Made by a program: the position numbers and the translations under genes
Shown: one piece after another, positions 27,585-37,059 of the stretch
Layout of the letters: every line of letters begins with the position of its first letter
Numbering within the stretch: the stretch's first letter is position 1
NCBI RefSeq assembly: GCF_025822765.1
Contig: NZ_JACKUK010000035.1
Span: 62,001-126,000 of the forward strand
Direction of reading: 5' to 3'
Source: Mycobacterium barrassiae
Lineage (GTDB): Bacteria > Actinomycetota > Actinomycetes > Mycobacteriales > Mycobacteriaceae
DNA length: 64,000 bases
Notes under the pieces: generated by a model
The model's input: only the letters and a program-made list of their open reading frames with translations
The model's database searches: none
What the model was told of the DNA's origin: nothing

Positions 27585-28685
27585 CTAAAGAACGAACGCC
27601 AAGAATTGAGTGAACTGTCGCGGCGAGAAGTTGTCGTCGCTCACCAACACCAGTGACTGCCGACCGTCGGGCAGCCTCGGCCCCAAAGTGATGCCCTCGA
27701 TGTTGTCCAACGGCCGCACGGTATCCGTCAGGTCGACGAGCAGACTCTTCGTCATGGTCCGCACCGGCTCCCCCGTCAGTGACGGGCGCGCCAGCACGTC
27801 CTCCGCGTCACCCACACTGACCCGGTAGATGCGCGCCGCGGCGTGAGTGCCGAAGCCGCGTTCGATCGCCAGGAAGTTGTCGTCGTCGAGCGCCACCAAA
27901 TCTGACAAGCCGTTATCGCCGCCGGGTCCAGCGGTCACTGCGTCGAGCGGATACGCGTATTGGGCTGTCGCGACACGTGATTCGGGATCGAAGCGAGTGA
28001 TCCGCGTCAGCGCACCGGCAGTCTCAGACGGCGGCGGGCCATCGTTGTCGCCCGGCCCCTCCATTCCCGCCCATAGATGCCATCCACTCGGCGTCAGGGT
28101 CAGCCCTTCGAGCCCCCGATTGCGCCGCGGTCCGGTCGCGTCCACCGACATTCGCAACACCGGCGGCAGCGCGAACTCGCCGACATAGCCGCCGTCGAGC
28201 GTGGCGATCCGTATCCAAGGATCGAGCAGCACCGGCCCGTTCGGCTCGTCGATGCGGCGCTCACCCTCGCTGGACCAGTACAACAACTGTCGCCGCGCGT
28301 CGAAAGCGATGCCCTCCGGGTCCGGCGGCACCACCGGCGGCCGCGCGGCGGCGTCCAGCGGCGGGAACAATTGCCCGTTCATCGCCTGCCACGGATGCGT
28401 CGAGACGAACTCGACCCGACCGATCTCATTGTCCGACAGCGCTATTCGTGCGGTATAGAACCGAGCCGGATTGCGCGCCGAACGGTCGTCACTGATGACG
28501 TAGTACAGCTGCGAACCCGGGTCGTAGCTGATGCCCGACAGCCCACCGACGAGGGTGCCGTCGAAGTAGGTATCCGGGGCGAACTGCTCCTGACCGAGGT
28601 ACGTAGGTGCGGAATCCGCGCCGCCGACCCCGCACGCCGTCAACGTCAGGCAGCACGCCAGGCCCATTCGGTGCAACACGCGCAC
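27585..28685 (-). CDS. lipoprotein, esterase-like activity of phytase family
   Basis: 366 residues; lipobox LTAC at about 15-18. The rest is a beta-propeller-like PF13449-type sequence, with VGGLSGISYDPGSQLYYVISDDR near the start, RNRGLEGLTLTPSG in the middle and DNIEGITLGPRLPDGRQSLVLVSDDNF at the end, which repeat the D(N)xEGI-type signature. It is predicted to be a surface-exposed lipid-anchored hydrolase-like protein; catalytic activity for this family is poorly defined. It follows the VIT1-type gene on the same strand by 31 bp. Confidence 0.83.
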   Translation of the reverse strand: MRVLHRMGLACCLTLTACGVGGADSAPTYLGQEQFAPDTYFDGTLVGGLSGISYDPGSQLYYVISDDRSARNPARFYTARIALSDNEIGRVEFVSTHPWQAMNGQLFPPLDAAARPPVVPPDPEGIAFDARRQLLYWSSEGERRIDEPNGPVLLDPWIRIATLDGGYVGEFALPPVLRMSVDATGPRRNRGLEGLTLTPSGWHLWAGMEGPGDNDGPPPSETAGALTRITRFDPESRVATAQYAYPLDAVTAGPGGDNGLSDLVALDDDNFLAIERGFGTHAAARIYRVSVGDAEDVLARPSLTGEPVRTMTKSLLVDLTDTVRPLDNIEGITLGPRLPDGRQSLVLVSDDNFSPRQFTQFLAFVL

Positions 28686-28716
28686 CGAAAAAACCCTAGC
28701 CGCCTAACCGCCGAAC

Positions 28717-29430
28717 TCAGGTAACGGCTGTGCCGACCAGCAGGCCGACGAGGTACGTCGCCGCGATGGCCACCGCGCCAAACGCCAGTTGGCGGACCGA
28801 TGCGAACCAGATCGGGCGCCGCGTGAAGCGCGCCGCCACACCGCCGGCGATCAGCAGGCCGAGGCCGCCGCACGCCAGCCCTGCCCACAGCGATTCGAAT
28901 CCGAGCAGGTACGGGATCAGCGGGACGATCGCACCGATGGTGAACATCACGAACGACGATCCCGCCGCGATCCACGGGGACGGCTTTTCCCGGGGGTCGA
29001 CACCCAACTCCTGGACGAGGTGGAAGTTCAGCGCGCGGTTCTCGTCGCGGTGGACTTCGTCGGTGGCCTTCTTCGCGGTTTCGCGCGTCATCCCCATGTC
29101 CATGAGCATTGCCACCAGTTCAGCCCTCTCGGCCTGTGGGTGCTTGCGGAAGGCTCGCCGCTCGACCAGGACCTCCGACTCGATCTGCTCGTTGGCGGTC
29201 GTCACCGACGTGTACTCCCCCAACGCCATCGAGAATGCGCCGGCCAACAGCCCCGCCACACCGCTGATCACGACCGTGTGCGCGCTAGCCGCTGCGGCGA
29301 CGCCCGCGATGAGGGCGGTGTTGCTGACGAGACCGTCCATCGCCCCGAAGGTCGCGGCGCGCAACCAGCCGCCGGTCACATCGGAGTGCCGGTGTGTCGA
29401 GGTGTGCGGCACTCCGGTCGGGGCGGTCAT
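28717..29430 (-). CDS. VIT1/CCC1-family iron/manganese transporter
   Basis: 237 residues from ATG 29430 (a GTG at 29436 would add two). Family marks: GWLRAATFGAMDGLVSNTALIAGV and AGLLAGAFSMALGEYTSV in the first two helices, a cytosolic helical insert RRAFRKHPQAERAELVAML with Glu-rich metal-binding residues, and three more C-terminal helices. These transporters move Fe2+ or Mn2+ out of the cytosol; the Glu-rich insert fits metal capture. Confidence 0.88.
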   Translation of the reverse strand: MTAPTGVPHTSTHRHSDVTGGWLRAATFGAMDGLVSNTALIAGVAAAASAHTVVISGVAGLLAGAFSMALGEYTSVTTANEQIESEVLVERRAFRKHPQAERAELVAMLMDMGMTRETAKKATDEVHRDENRALNFHLVQELGVDPREKPSPWIAAGSSFVMFTIGAIVPLIPYLLGFESLWAGLACGGLGLLIAGGVAARFTRRPIWFASVRQLAFGAVAIAATYLVGLLVGTAVT

Positions 29431-29530
29431 GCCCACGATTCAACGCCAAAGGTTTCGCCTGGTCTAGCGAGGTTTGGCTATGTTTGCCGCATCACGTTTC
29501 CGAGGCGCCCGAACAGGCTACCGTCGAATT

Positions 29531-31450
29531 ATGACCACCACTGCGGAACATCTGCGCAATACCCTCGACGGCCGCTGGCGCGATGTGAAGAACCGGATGC
29601 GAGACGAACTCTCCAGCGAGGTCTTCAAACCGCACTACACCCCCAACACCGTCATCGCCCGCACCAAGGTGGCCGAACAGTTGAAGATCATGGCCTCACA
29701 CGGCGCGGCCGAGGACGGCTTCAAGAAGGAACACGGTGGCAACGGCGACGTGGGCGCGGCGGTGACCCAGATCGAGATGCTCGCCATGTCCGACCTGTCG
29801 CTGATGGTCAAGGCGGGCGTGCAGTGGGGTCTGTTCGGCGGGGCCATCGAGAACCTCGGCACCGAACGCCACCACGAGGCGTACGTGCAGAAGATCATCG
29901 ACCTGGACCTGCTCGGGTGCTTCGCGATGACCGAGACCGGCCACGGCAGCGACGTGCAGTCTTTGGAGACCACCGCGACGTACGATCCCGCGACGCAGGA
30001 GTTCATCATCGACTCCCCCACGCGCACGTCACGCAAGGACTACATCGGCGGTGCCGCCGAAACCGCGAGGGTGGCAGCGGTTTTCGCCCAGTTGATCACC
30101 CCCGATGGCGAAGGCCACGGCGTGCACTGCTTCGTCGTGCCGATTCGTGACGACGAGGGCAACGACCTGCCGGGCGTGACAACCAGTGACTGTCACTACA
30201 AGGGCGGTCTCCCCGGCGTGGACAACGGCCGCATCCAGTTCGCCCATGTCCGCATCCCCCGCGAGAACCTGCTCAACAAGTACGCCGACGTGGCCGAGGA
30301 CGGCACGTACACCTCGCCGATCGAGAACCCCAACCGGCGGTTCTTCACCATGCTGGGCACGTTGATCCGCGGCCGCGTAACGGTCGGCGGCAGCGCCGGT
30401 GCCGCCGCCCGGGTCGCGCTCGACATCGCGACCCGATACGCGTTGCAGCGCAGGCAGTTCGAGGACCCCGACGGCGGCGAGGTGCTGCTGATGGACTATC
30501 TGGTGCACCAGCGCCGGCTGTTTCCGCTGATCGCCCGGTCCTACGCGCTGCAGTTCGCTCAGAACGAGCTCGTCGCAAAATGTCACGAGCTGCAGACCGC
30601 CGACGACCCCGATCCCGAGGAACAACGTGAGCTCGAGTCCCGCGCCGCAGGCCTGAAGGCCGCCAACACGTGGCACGCCACTCGCGCCATCCAGGAGGCC
30701 CGCGAAGCATGCGGCGGCGCAGGCTATCTGGCGGAGAACCGGCTGATCGCGCTGAAGGCCGACACCGACGTGTTCACCACCTTCGAGGGCGACAACCACG
30801 TGCTCTACCAGCTGGTGGCCAAGGAGCTGCTCACCGCCTATGCCGACGACATCAAGAGCATGAGCCCGGTCGAATGGGTCCGGTTTGCGGCCAATTTCGC
30901 CGGCGAGCGCGTGCTCAAACGCACTGCGGCGCAGACGATCATGCAGACCATCTTGGACACCCGCGAGGACAACGAGGAGGAGGGCAGCCTCTTCAACCGC
31001 GGCACCCAGGTCAAGATGTTCGAGGACCGCGAGGAGTACATGGTCGCGTCGGTGGCGCGCCGGCTGCAGGGCAAGTCCAAGGAGATGAGCGCGTTCGACG
31101 CGTTCAACTCCGTCCAGGACCATGTGCTCCACGTCGCGCAGGCCCACATCGACCGAATTGTCCTGGAGGCGTTCGTCGCCGGCATCGACGCCTGTGAGGA
31201 CCGGCAGGCTCGCGAGGTACTCGGCCTGGTGTGCGACCTGTACGCGCTCACGGTGATCGAGGAAGACAAGGCGTGGTTCGTCGAACACCGCTTCCTGTCC
31301 ACCGAACGCGCCAAGGCCGTCACCCGCGGGATCAACGACCGTTGCCGCCGACTGCGTCCGCACGCCGAACTGCTGGTGGATGGATTCGGCATTCCGGAGC
31401 AGCTTCGGTACGCCGAGATGCTGCACCCGGAGAACATCATCGACACATAG
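29531..31450 (+). CDS. acyl-CoA oxidase-type acyl-CoA dehydrogenase family protein
   Basis: 639 residues from ATG 29531, the long ACOX-like form rather than the 390-residue FadE form. FAD/substrate motif FAMTETGHGSDV at about 139-150, active-site region EACGGAGYLAENR and FTTFEGDNHVLYQ at about 395-430, where the Glu of FEGDN is the catalytic base in the family, then an extra C-terminal helical domain of about 200 residues. It should oxidise acyl-CoA to 2-enoyl-CoA, with oxygen or an ETF as acceptor. Divergent from the VIT1-type gene. Confidence 0.9.
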   Translation: MTTTAEHLRNTLDGRWRDVKNRMRDELSSEVFKPHYTPNTVIARTKVAEQLKIMASHGAAEDGFKKEHGGNGDVGAAVTQIEMLAMSDLSLMVKAGVQWGLFGGAIENLGTERHHEAYVQKIIDLDLLGCFAMTETGHGSDVQSLETTATYDPATQEFIIDSPTRTSRKDYIGGAAETARVAAVFAQLITPDGEGHGVHCFVVPIRDDEGNDLPGVTTSDCHYKGGLPGVDNGRIQFAHVRIPRENLLNKYADVAEDGTYTSPIENPNRRFFTMLGTLIRGRVTVGGSAGAAARVALDIATRYALQRRQFEDPDGGEVLLMDYLVHQRRLFPLIARSYALQFAQNELVAKCHELQTADDPDPEEQRELESRAAGLKAANTWHATRAIQEAREACGGAGYLAENRLIALKADTDVFTTFEGDNHVLYQLVAKELLTAYADDIKSMSPVEWVRFAANFAGERVLKRTAAQTIMQTILDTREDNEEEGSLFNRGTQVKMFEDREEYMVASVARRLQGKSKEMSAFDAFNSVQDHVLHVAQAHIDRIVLEAFVAGIDACEDRQAREVLGLVCDLYALTVIEEDKAWFVEHRFLSTERAKAVTRGINDRCRRLRPHAELLVDGFGIPEQLRYAEMLHPENIIDT

Positions 31451-31597
31451 CTATCGATACATAGTTATCGACACATAGTTCCCACCCGCCCCAACAGCGA
31501 CAACATTTGCCCATTCCTGTGGTCTTGCCCCATAGACGCTGGGAGAATTCGGAGCGGTGCGTCCGCGAGGACTTGCCAGGCTTCGAAGGGGGTTTCG

Positions 31598-32440
31598 ATG
31601 TCCGCGTCCCGCCGGCCCTGGTTGGGCCTTTCAGTTGCCGGGGTGATCACCGCGGTCACCGCGCTCGTGGGGGCACTCGCCCCGCCGGCGCAGGCGTTCC
31701 AGATCCAGAACCACGAGCGCATCACCCGCGACGCGCTGACACCGCTCGGGGTGGATCAGGCTGCGCTGACTCAAATCTTGGTCGGCCCGCCGCCGGGCGC
31801 AGGCGCGGTCGGCAGCGACGCCTTCTTCGATGACCAGTTCCGCCACATCGACAACGCGAACAACCCGGTCGATATCTGCAACGCGACTGTCGAGGCGTGG
31901 AACTTCTTCACGCCGCTCATCCTGTCCGGCGCGAAACCCACCGGCCCCGGCGGCAGTGACCTGGTCGACGGTTTCGCCGCGCGGGCTGCATTCGGCGGAC
32001 TGGCACACGCCCTGCAGGACTTCTACTCGCACTCCAACTGGGTCGAGGACAACATCGCGATCGGAGAGCCGGACCGGATGCCGCCTCCGCTGATGCCCAC
32101 CTGCGATCCCGAGACGCTGCCGCCAGGCCTGCACACGGGATTCTTCGAACCGGGCGCCAACCGCGACGATCCCCTCGGCGGCTGCCCGCCCGGCGGCCCC
32201 CCACCTGGCGTCATCGAATGCCACTCGACGCTGAACAAGGACGACTGGAGCACGCCGCGCGGCGGCGTCATGGTGCCGGGCTCCAACCCGCCGATCAACT
32301 ACTTCGAGCTGGCCGCGCAGCTCGCCACCAAGGCCACGACCGATCTCTACTGGCAGGTGCACGACCTCGTCGCCGCCGACTCCGGAACATGCGCGGCCGA
32401 CAACCTGTTCCAGGCTGACCGGCGCCAAGCCTGCTGGTAA
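31598..32440 (+). CDS. secreted zinc-dependent phospholipase C / S1-P1 fold protein
   Basis: 280 residues with signal peptide ending PPAQAFQ; after cleavage the chain begins FQIQNHERITRDAL, which supplies an early His as in the family. The signature GLAHALQDFYSHSNWVEDN (positions about 132-150) has the spaced His/Asp set that binds three zinc ions in phospholipase C and S1-P1 nucleases. A Pro/Gly-rich insert (CPPGGPPPG) and several Cys follow. Likely an exported phosphodiesterase or phospholipase; the substrate is not certain. Confidence 0.8.
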   Translation: MSASRRPWLGLSVAGVITAVTALVGALAPPAQAFQIQNHERITRDALTPLGVDQAALTQILVGPPPGAGAVGSDAFFDDQFRHIDNANNPVDICNATVEAWNFFTPLILSGAKPTGPGGSDLVDGFAARAAFGGLAHALQDFYSHSNWVEDNIAIGEPDRMPPPLMPTCDPETLPPGLHTGFFEPGANRDDPLGGCPPGGPPPGVIECHSTLNKDDWSTPRGGVMVPGSNPPINYFELAAQLATKATTDLYWQVHDLVAADSGTCAADNLFQADRRQACW

Positions 32441-32446
32441 GGCGGT

Positions 32447-32611
32447 CTAAACCGCTCGTTTGGCGGTGGCCTGCGGCAGCGGCATCGTCTCCCATGCCTC
32501 GAGGTCGGGCTCGAAGGCGTCAGCGATGGTCTGGGCGAATCCCGTGAGCTGAGCGATCGCGGCGGCCATCGCAGTGCCGAGGATCCAGCGCGAGGTGCGT
32601 CGTATCAACAT
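32447..32611 (-). CDS. short exported peptide, uncertain (54 aa)
   Basis: From ATG 32611 the frame gives MLIRRTSRWILGTAMAAAIAQ..., a basic start and hydrophobic segment like a signal or anchor, then DAFEPDLEAWETMP. A longer start at 32674 is also open. No good ribosome-binding site and no family; could be chance. Confidence 0.35.
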   Translation of the reverse strand: MLIRRTSRWILGTAMAAAIAQLTGFAQTIADAFEPDLEAWETMPLPQATAKRAV

Positions 32612-32717
32612 GCGTCCAGACTCGGATGTGGCACTTGGAGATTTCTTGGACGCGACATGGCTCGGCCCCGGCACACGTATGGGGGATCGTGTGACGGGGC
32701 CGAGTGATCGTGCTGTT

Positions 32718-33095
32718 CTACTCCGAGGCGTCCGAGGTGCGCTCAGCCGGCCGCTCGGGCGGGGTAGGCGCCTGCTCTGCCTCCGCCGGGTTCGCCCTCG
32801 GGGCGGGCGCCGCCTTCTCCGCCTCGACCACGTTCGGGGCGGGCGCCTCCTTCTCCACCGCGCGCAACGTCGAACGAGGCGTATTCACCTCGGCGAAGGT
32901 GCGCCCCGGCGTCGCGATGAGCGAAGGCCGGTGCAGCGGGTTAGAAGACTGGTTCGGGCTCGTTTCGAACTTCGGGTTCATGCCGTCGATCCCATCGGCG
33001 GCGGCCAACGGTGCGGTGAGGCCAAAGGCGCCGACGGCCAAAGCACCGACGATGAGTCGTGGGACGAGGCGGTTGCGGCGGGCCGATCCGGTCAT
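32718..33095 (-). CDS. secreted Pro/Ala-rich protein (125 aa)
   Basis: ATG 33095 preceded by AAGGAG; the longer open frame to 33341 runs across the att site and is not used. Signal peptide RLIVGALAVGAFGLTAPLAAA, then a short region NPKFETSPNQSSNPLHRPS and an acidic Pro/Ala/Glu-rich tail. No domain recognised; an unfolded cell-wall or secreted protein. It lies next to the left att site of the integrated element and is host DNA. Confidence 0.65.
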   Translation of the reverse strand: MTGSARRNRLVPRLIVGALAVGAFGLTAPLAAADGIDGMNPKFETSPNQSSNPLHRPSLIATPGRTFAEVNTPRSTLRAVEKEAPAPNVVEAEKAAPAPRANPAEAEQAPTPPERPAERTSDASE

Positions 33096-33242
33096 GATTT
33101 CTCCTTCGCGTGGCTTGTCGACAGCGACTATGCCGATCCACGCGGGGCCTCCGAAATCTCCGGACAGCCAGATTCCTCCGCCGATTCGACAGGATTTCCT
33201 ATCCGCCAGGTAAGGAAAAGGAGGGCCATGCGTCTGAGAAAG

Positions 33243-33269
33243 TGCTCCCCCGGCTGGACTCGAACCAGC
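33243..33269. repeat. att repeat, distal copy (attL)
   Basis: 27-bp exact copy of the last 25 nt of tRNA-Asn plus two flanking bases; the rest of the tRNA is absent here. The 326-bp gap from 33096 to 33421 holds this repeat, the integrase arm-type sites and otherwise nothing recognisable. Confidence 0.9.
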
Positions 33270-33386
33270 CGAAGCCCCTAATGCCACACCGGCGTTGACC
33301 ACGACATTAACCCTCTGACCTCTGAATATGCAGTACAACACACGTTTTGCGCTGTGGGGTTCTGTTGGGCTGCGCTAGGGTCACTA

Positions 33387-33404
33387 TTGCACGGAGGTTG
33401 CACG
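33387..33404 (+). promoter_or_regulatory. left arm-type integrase/excisionase binding site pair
   Basis: Two direct TTGCACG heptamers (33387-33393, 33398-33404) 11 bp apart, start to start. The same pair with identical spacing and orientation recurs at 43737-43754 near the other end. Confidence 0.6.
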
Positions 33405-33421
33405 ACACGGGAGCGTGGCAG

Positions 33422-34567
33422 ATGGCGGCGAAGAGCGAGCGGACGCGGCGGCAGTTCGGACGGCTACGTCAGTTGCCGTCCGGCCGGTGGCAGGCGAGCT
33501 ACCTGCACAACGGGACCGTGTACAAAGCGCTGGCGACGTTTCCCACCAAGAGCAGCGCCGGTCATTGGCTACAGGCCGAAGATGATCTGATCGACCTGGA
33601 CCGGCGTCGGCCTGGTGAGTGGACACCGCCCGCAGAGCGCGCCGCGCGCAGGGAGGCCGAGAAGCTGACGTTGCGGACCTACGCCACGACGTGGCTCGAG
33701 CACCGCAATATCTCCCGGCGCACCCGCGAGAACTACCGGTATCACCTGGAGTCGAACATCTACCCGGTGCTCGGCGACAAGGCGCTGGCCGAGATCACGC
33801 CCGAGGACGTGCGGGAGTGGTTCTCCGGTCTGGGGACCACCTACCAGACCCGCAATGCCCGCGCCTACGGCGTGCTGACGGCAGTGTTCAACACAGCGGT
33901 AGACGACGATCTGCTCGGCCGCAGTCCGGCGCGCATCAAAGGTGGGACGGCGGTCAAACACACTAAGCGCTCATCTGTGGTGCTGCTGGAGCCGCGCGAG
34001 CTGACCGCGTTGGCCAACGCCATGCCCGACGAACTGACGCTGACCGTCTTGCTGGCCGGGTGGTGCGGACTGCGGCGCGGTGAGGTATTCGCGCTGACCC
34101 GTGCAGACGTCGCCGCCGACGGCTCGACGGTGCGGGTAGACAAGGCGGTCACCTACCGCGAGCACAAATACCTCTGTGGCCCGCCCAAGACCCGTGAGAG
34201 CAACCGGGTGGTGACGGTGCCGGTGCACGTGCGTTCGGCGCTCACCGGCCATCTGAGCGCCCATGTGGGCGACGCAAAAGGCGCGTTGCTGTTCCCTGAC
34301 CCCGAAACCGGCTCGTTCTACACCGAGGGCCGGTTCCGAGGTCCGTTTTTCGCCGCCCGCAAGGCCATTGGGCACGACGATCTCCACTTTCACGATCTGC
34401 GCCACTTCGGCGGTGTGATGGCGGCGGTGGCCGGAGCCACCACCAAGGAGGTCATGGACCGCCTGGGGCACACCACTAGCTCGGCATCGATGCGCTATCA
34501 GCACGTTGCCGCGGGTCGGGCCGACGCGCTGGCTGAGCGGTTGTCGGCGCTGGCCGCGAGCACGTGA
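33422..34567 (+). CDS. int: tyrosine recombinase/integrase
   Basis: 381 residues from ATG 33422; a longer frame from 33347 would cover the arm sites and is less likely. An N-terminal arm-binding region (1-80) and SAM-like core-binding domain (85-170) precede the catalytic domain with Arg218 (CGLRRGE), Lys256, H324-x-x-R327-H328 (HDLRH), His350 (LGH) and Tyr359 (MRYQH). All catalytic residues are present, so it should be active on the tRNA-Asn site. It is transcribed inward, away from attL. Confidence 0.95.
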   Translation: MAAKSERTRRQFGRLRQLPSGRWQASYLHNGTVYKALATFPTKSSAGHWLQAEDDLIDLDRRRPGEWTPPAERAARREAEKLTLRTYATTWLEHRNISRRTRENYRYHLESNIYPVLGDKALAEITPEDVREWFSGLGTTYQTRNARAYGVLTAVFNTAVDDDLLGRSPARIKGGTAVKHTKRSSVVLLEPRELTALANAMPDELTLTVLLAGWCGLRRGEVFALTRADVAADGSTVRVDKAVTYREHKYLCGPPKTRESNRVVTVPVHVRSALTGHLSAHVGDAKGALLFPDPETGSFYTEGRFRGPFFAARKAIGHDDLHFHDLRHFGGVMAAVAGATTKEVMDRLGHTTSSASMRYQHVAAGRADALAERLSALAAST

Positions 34568-34570
34568 TCT

Positions 34571-34603
34571 AATTAAATCCTTTGTGCCGCAGGTAATTTA
34601 ATT
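34571..34603. promoter_or_regulatory. AT-rich inverted repeat, candidate operator
   Basis: AATTAAAT (34571-34578) and ATTTAATT (34596-34603) form a perfect 8-bp inverted repeat with a 17-bp spacer in the 187-bp gap between int and xis. AT-rich palindromes are rare in this GC-rich DNA, suggesting a control site for the replication/excision promoter. Confidence 0.5.
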
Positions 34604-34754
34604 CGTCGTGCGCCTGTCGTGTCCTGACGAATCCTTACAGTCCCAGGTGTATCCTGAGGTTCGGTCATAGCCCCGGACCCTCTGCACACGCACACATCAC
34701 ATCCCACGCACACCACACACGCGGGGATCATTCATCACACCGATGGAGTAGATC

Positions 34755-34988
34755 GTGCGTGAGAAGCACACAGCCACAAGCATTTACACCTCAGTCAAGG
34801 GTGCCGCCCAACGGTATGACGTCGCGGATTGCACCATTCGAGAACTCATCAACACGGGGAGACTGCCCGCTTACCGGTTCTCCGACAAGCCTGGCAGTGC
34901 GATTCGGATCAAGATCACCGACCTTGAGGCGCTGATGAAGCCCGTCATTCCCGCAGAACTTCGGACGGGATCGCTTGAGCGCTGCTGA
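34755..34988 (+). CDS. xis: excisionase-like helix-turn-helix protein
   Basis: 77 residues from GTG 34755. The stretch SVKGAAQRYDVADCTIRELINTGRLPAYRF... is the MerR/AlpA-like winged-helix pattern of excisionases and satellite regulators, binding DNA with a short recognition helix. In PICIs an AlpA-type protein also controls excision. It is the first gene of the rightward operon after the AT-rich palindrome. Confidence 0.75.
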   Translation: MREKHTATSIYTSVKGAAQRYDVADCTIRELINTGRLPAYRFSDKPGSAIRIKITDLEALMKPVIPAELRTGSLERC

Positions 34989-35062
34989 AAAGTGAGCGCC
35001 CCGCGGGGCAGTGAACCCGCGGGGCGATCGACCGAGTTAGCCACTAGGAGACAAGGTTCCCG

Positions 35063-36799
35063 ATGACTGGCCCCAAGCATACCCCGTCCGATGCGGGTGA
35101 CGCACTACCACAACGGCTCGACAAGCGCGCAACCCGGCTGTGGTGCGCTCACGCCGCCGAGTTGATCAACGTTGCGACCGACCGACGCGCCGCGCTGGCG
35201 TCGATGACAAAGCATGTGATGCCGGTCAAGGTGCTGCTTGACCGAAACCTGATCAGCGACAGCGAGATTCCGACTACCGACACAGCGGCCGAGTGGGCGA
35301 GCAGAAACGGCGTCGGCGATCCCGCGATGGCGGGGCCGAGCGCGAACGCTCGCGATAGTTGGACCGCTCTGGCGTTGGATCACGGCGTCGCACCGCTTGC
35401 CGAGTTCTCGCTGTCCAGCATCGTCGCTGCGGGCGACTCCGGGATTGTCGGGGACTGGGCTACCAACCTGGTCGAGCACGCGCGCAACTCATTGGCTGTC
35501 CAACGGCCGCGACGGCCCGCAGATCGGGCGGTGAAATTCACCGCGTCGCGGCTGGTTTGGGAGTTCAACGTGCCGGTTTCTGACGTGCTGCTGTTGCCGG
35601 TAGCGACCACGGCATCGGACGCCGCTACCGCGCACCTGGTAGACCGCTGGGAGGCCGAGGACTGGCGGGCCGCGCGCAGTGGCGACGCCGACTCCGACCG
35701 TCCTCATGTACGCCGTGCGCGCTCCCTGGTGCCCGCTGCGCAGCTCGATTGGCTGGCCCGTGGTCGTGTGCCTACCGCGGCGGTCACGCTGCTGGTGGGC
35801 GACGAGGGCATTGGCAAGAGCCTCTATTGGGTTTGGCTCGCGGGTGCCGTCACGACCGGCAAGGCGGTGTTGGAGTACGGCATCCCGGCGCGCGATCCGG
35901 GTCACGTGTTCGTCGTCGCGACCGAAGACGACTGGGCCACGGCTGTGTTGCCCCGGCTCGAAGTGGCCGGAGTGGATCTCGACTACGTGCATGTGGTCTG
36001 CGTCGAGGAGGACGGCAGTGGTGCACCGACGTTCCCGCGAGACATCGGCGTCCTGGCCGACGCCGAGGTGACACCGGCTCTGGTCGTGGTTGACGCCTGG
36101 CTCGATACGGTGCCGTCCGGGTTGCAGGTTCGCGACCCCCAACAGGCACGGCAAGCACTGCACCCGTGGCGCGAGTACGCGGCCAGCACCCGCGCGTCGG
36201 TGCTGTTGCTCACGCACACGAACAGGGTCGCCACAGCCAACCCGCGCGACAAGTACGGCATCACGTCGGAGTTGCGCAAGAAAGCCCGGTCGACGTTGTT
36301 CGCACAGGCCGACCCGGACAACCCCGAGTGCGTTCTCATCGGTCCCGAGAAGTCGAACATTGCCGGTCAAACATCATCCGACCGCTTCCGTATCACGCCG
36401 GTGCAGCATTTCGAGCCGACCGATTCCAGTGACGGAACGGTGCCACGGATCGAGTACGTCGAATCGGTCGGACGGTCGGCACGCGAACTGATCACCGATG
36501 CGTTCTACGGACCCGGCGAGGACGACGACGATTCCGACGTGACCGAGGCGAGGAACTGGCTCGATGACTTCCTCACCGCGCATGGTCGGACGCCGAGCAA
36601 GGACGTCAAGAGTGCAGCCCGTGCGGACGGAATCACCGAGCGCACATTGCAGCGCGCAGCGGAGAAGATGAAGCGAGCAGGTGACCTCGCGTATTTCTCC
36701 GAGGGATTCCCGCGCGTCACCGCGTGGGAACTGGTCGGCGGTCTGGCGGTAGATGGGACCGATCCCTACAGCAACCTTTGCGAGAGGGGCGAGCAGTGA
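35063..36799 (+). CDS. RepA-like RecA-fold ATPase, putative satellite replication protein
   Basis: 578 residues. Walker A GDEGIGKS (246-253), Walker B VVVDAW (341-346) and RecA-like continuation RASVLLLTHTN. This is the RepA/DnaB-type AAA_25 family used by phages and plasmids. The N-terminal 200 residues have no recognised motif. C-terminal residues 510-565 look like a winged-helix DNA-binding region (GITERTLQRAAEKMKRAGDLAYF). It would melt or unwind the element origin. Its stop overlaps the next GTG. Confidence 0.8.
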   Translation: MTGPKHTPSDAGDALPQRLDKRATRLWCAHAAELINVATDRRAALASMTKHVMPVKVLLDRNLISDSEIPTTDTAAEWASRNGVGDPAMAGPSANARDSWTALALDHGVAPLAEFSLSSIVAAGDSGIVGDWATNLVEHARNSLAVQRPRRPADRAVKFTASRLVWEFNVPVSDVLLLPVATTASDAATAHLVDRWEAEDWRAARSGDADSDRPHVRRARSLVPAAQLDWLARGRVPTAAVTLLVGDEGIGKSLYWVWLAGAVTTGKAVLEYGIPARDPGHVFVVATEDDWATAVLPRLEVAGVDLDYVHVVCVEEDGSGAPTFPRDIGVLADAEVTPALVVVDAWLDTVPSGLQVRDPQQARQALHPWREYAASTRASVLLLTHTNRVATANPRDKYGITSELRKKARSTLFAQADPDNPECVLIGPEKSNIAGQTSSDRFRITPVQHFEPTDSSDGTVPRIEYVESVGRSARELITDAFYGPGEDDDDSDVTEARNWLDDFLTAHGRTPSKDVKSAARADGITERTLQRAAEKMKRAGDLAYFSEGFPRVTAWELVGGLAVDGTDPYSNLCERGEQ

Positions 36800-37059
36800 C
36801 GCCCACAGTTGCGCCAGTCACGCCAACCACGCCACCCGTGTCTCGAAACCTTGGCGCGACAGGCGCAACTGGACGCTACCTGCGGAAACAAGTTGGCGCG
36901 ACTGAACGGAATTCCCGCAGTGACGCCAGTCGCGTCAAGCCAGAGACACATGGCACGACTGTTGTCGCGACTGGCCCAACTGGCACTCATACGTTCGTTC
37001 GTCTGCACCCGCAGAGGTTCGACAGCAAACCGATGGGACGGAGTGAATTTCATGACTGA
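36796..37059 (+). CDS. small hypothetical protein of the element (87 aa)
   Basis: GTG 36796 overlaps the upstream stop as GTGA. The product VTPTVAPVTPTTPPVSRN... has a Pro/Thr-rich start and a basic, Arg-rich middle. No motif. The frame also overlaps the next gene by 8 bp. Could be a real accessory protein or a chance frame. Confidence 0.45.
   Translation: MTPTVAPVTPTTPPVSRNLGATGATGRYLRKQVGATERNSRSDASRVKPETHGTTVVATGPTGTHTFVRLHPQRFDSKPMGRSEFHD

Noticed and set aside
33110-33298. Short frame with LDSNQPKP across the left att site
   Set aside because: Also a tRNA-fragment artefact.
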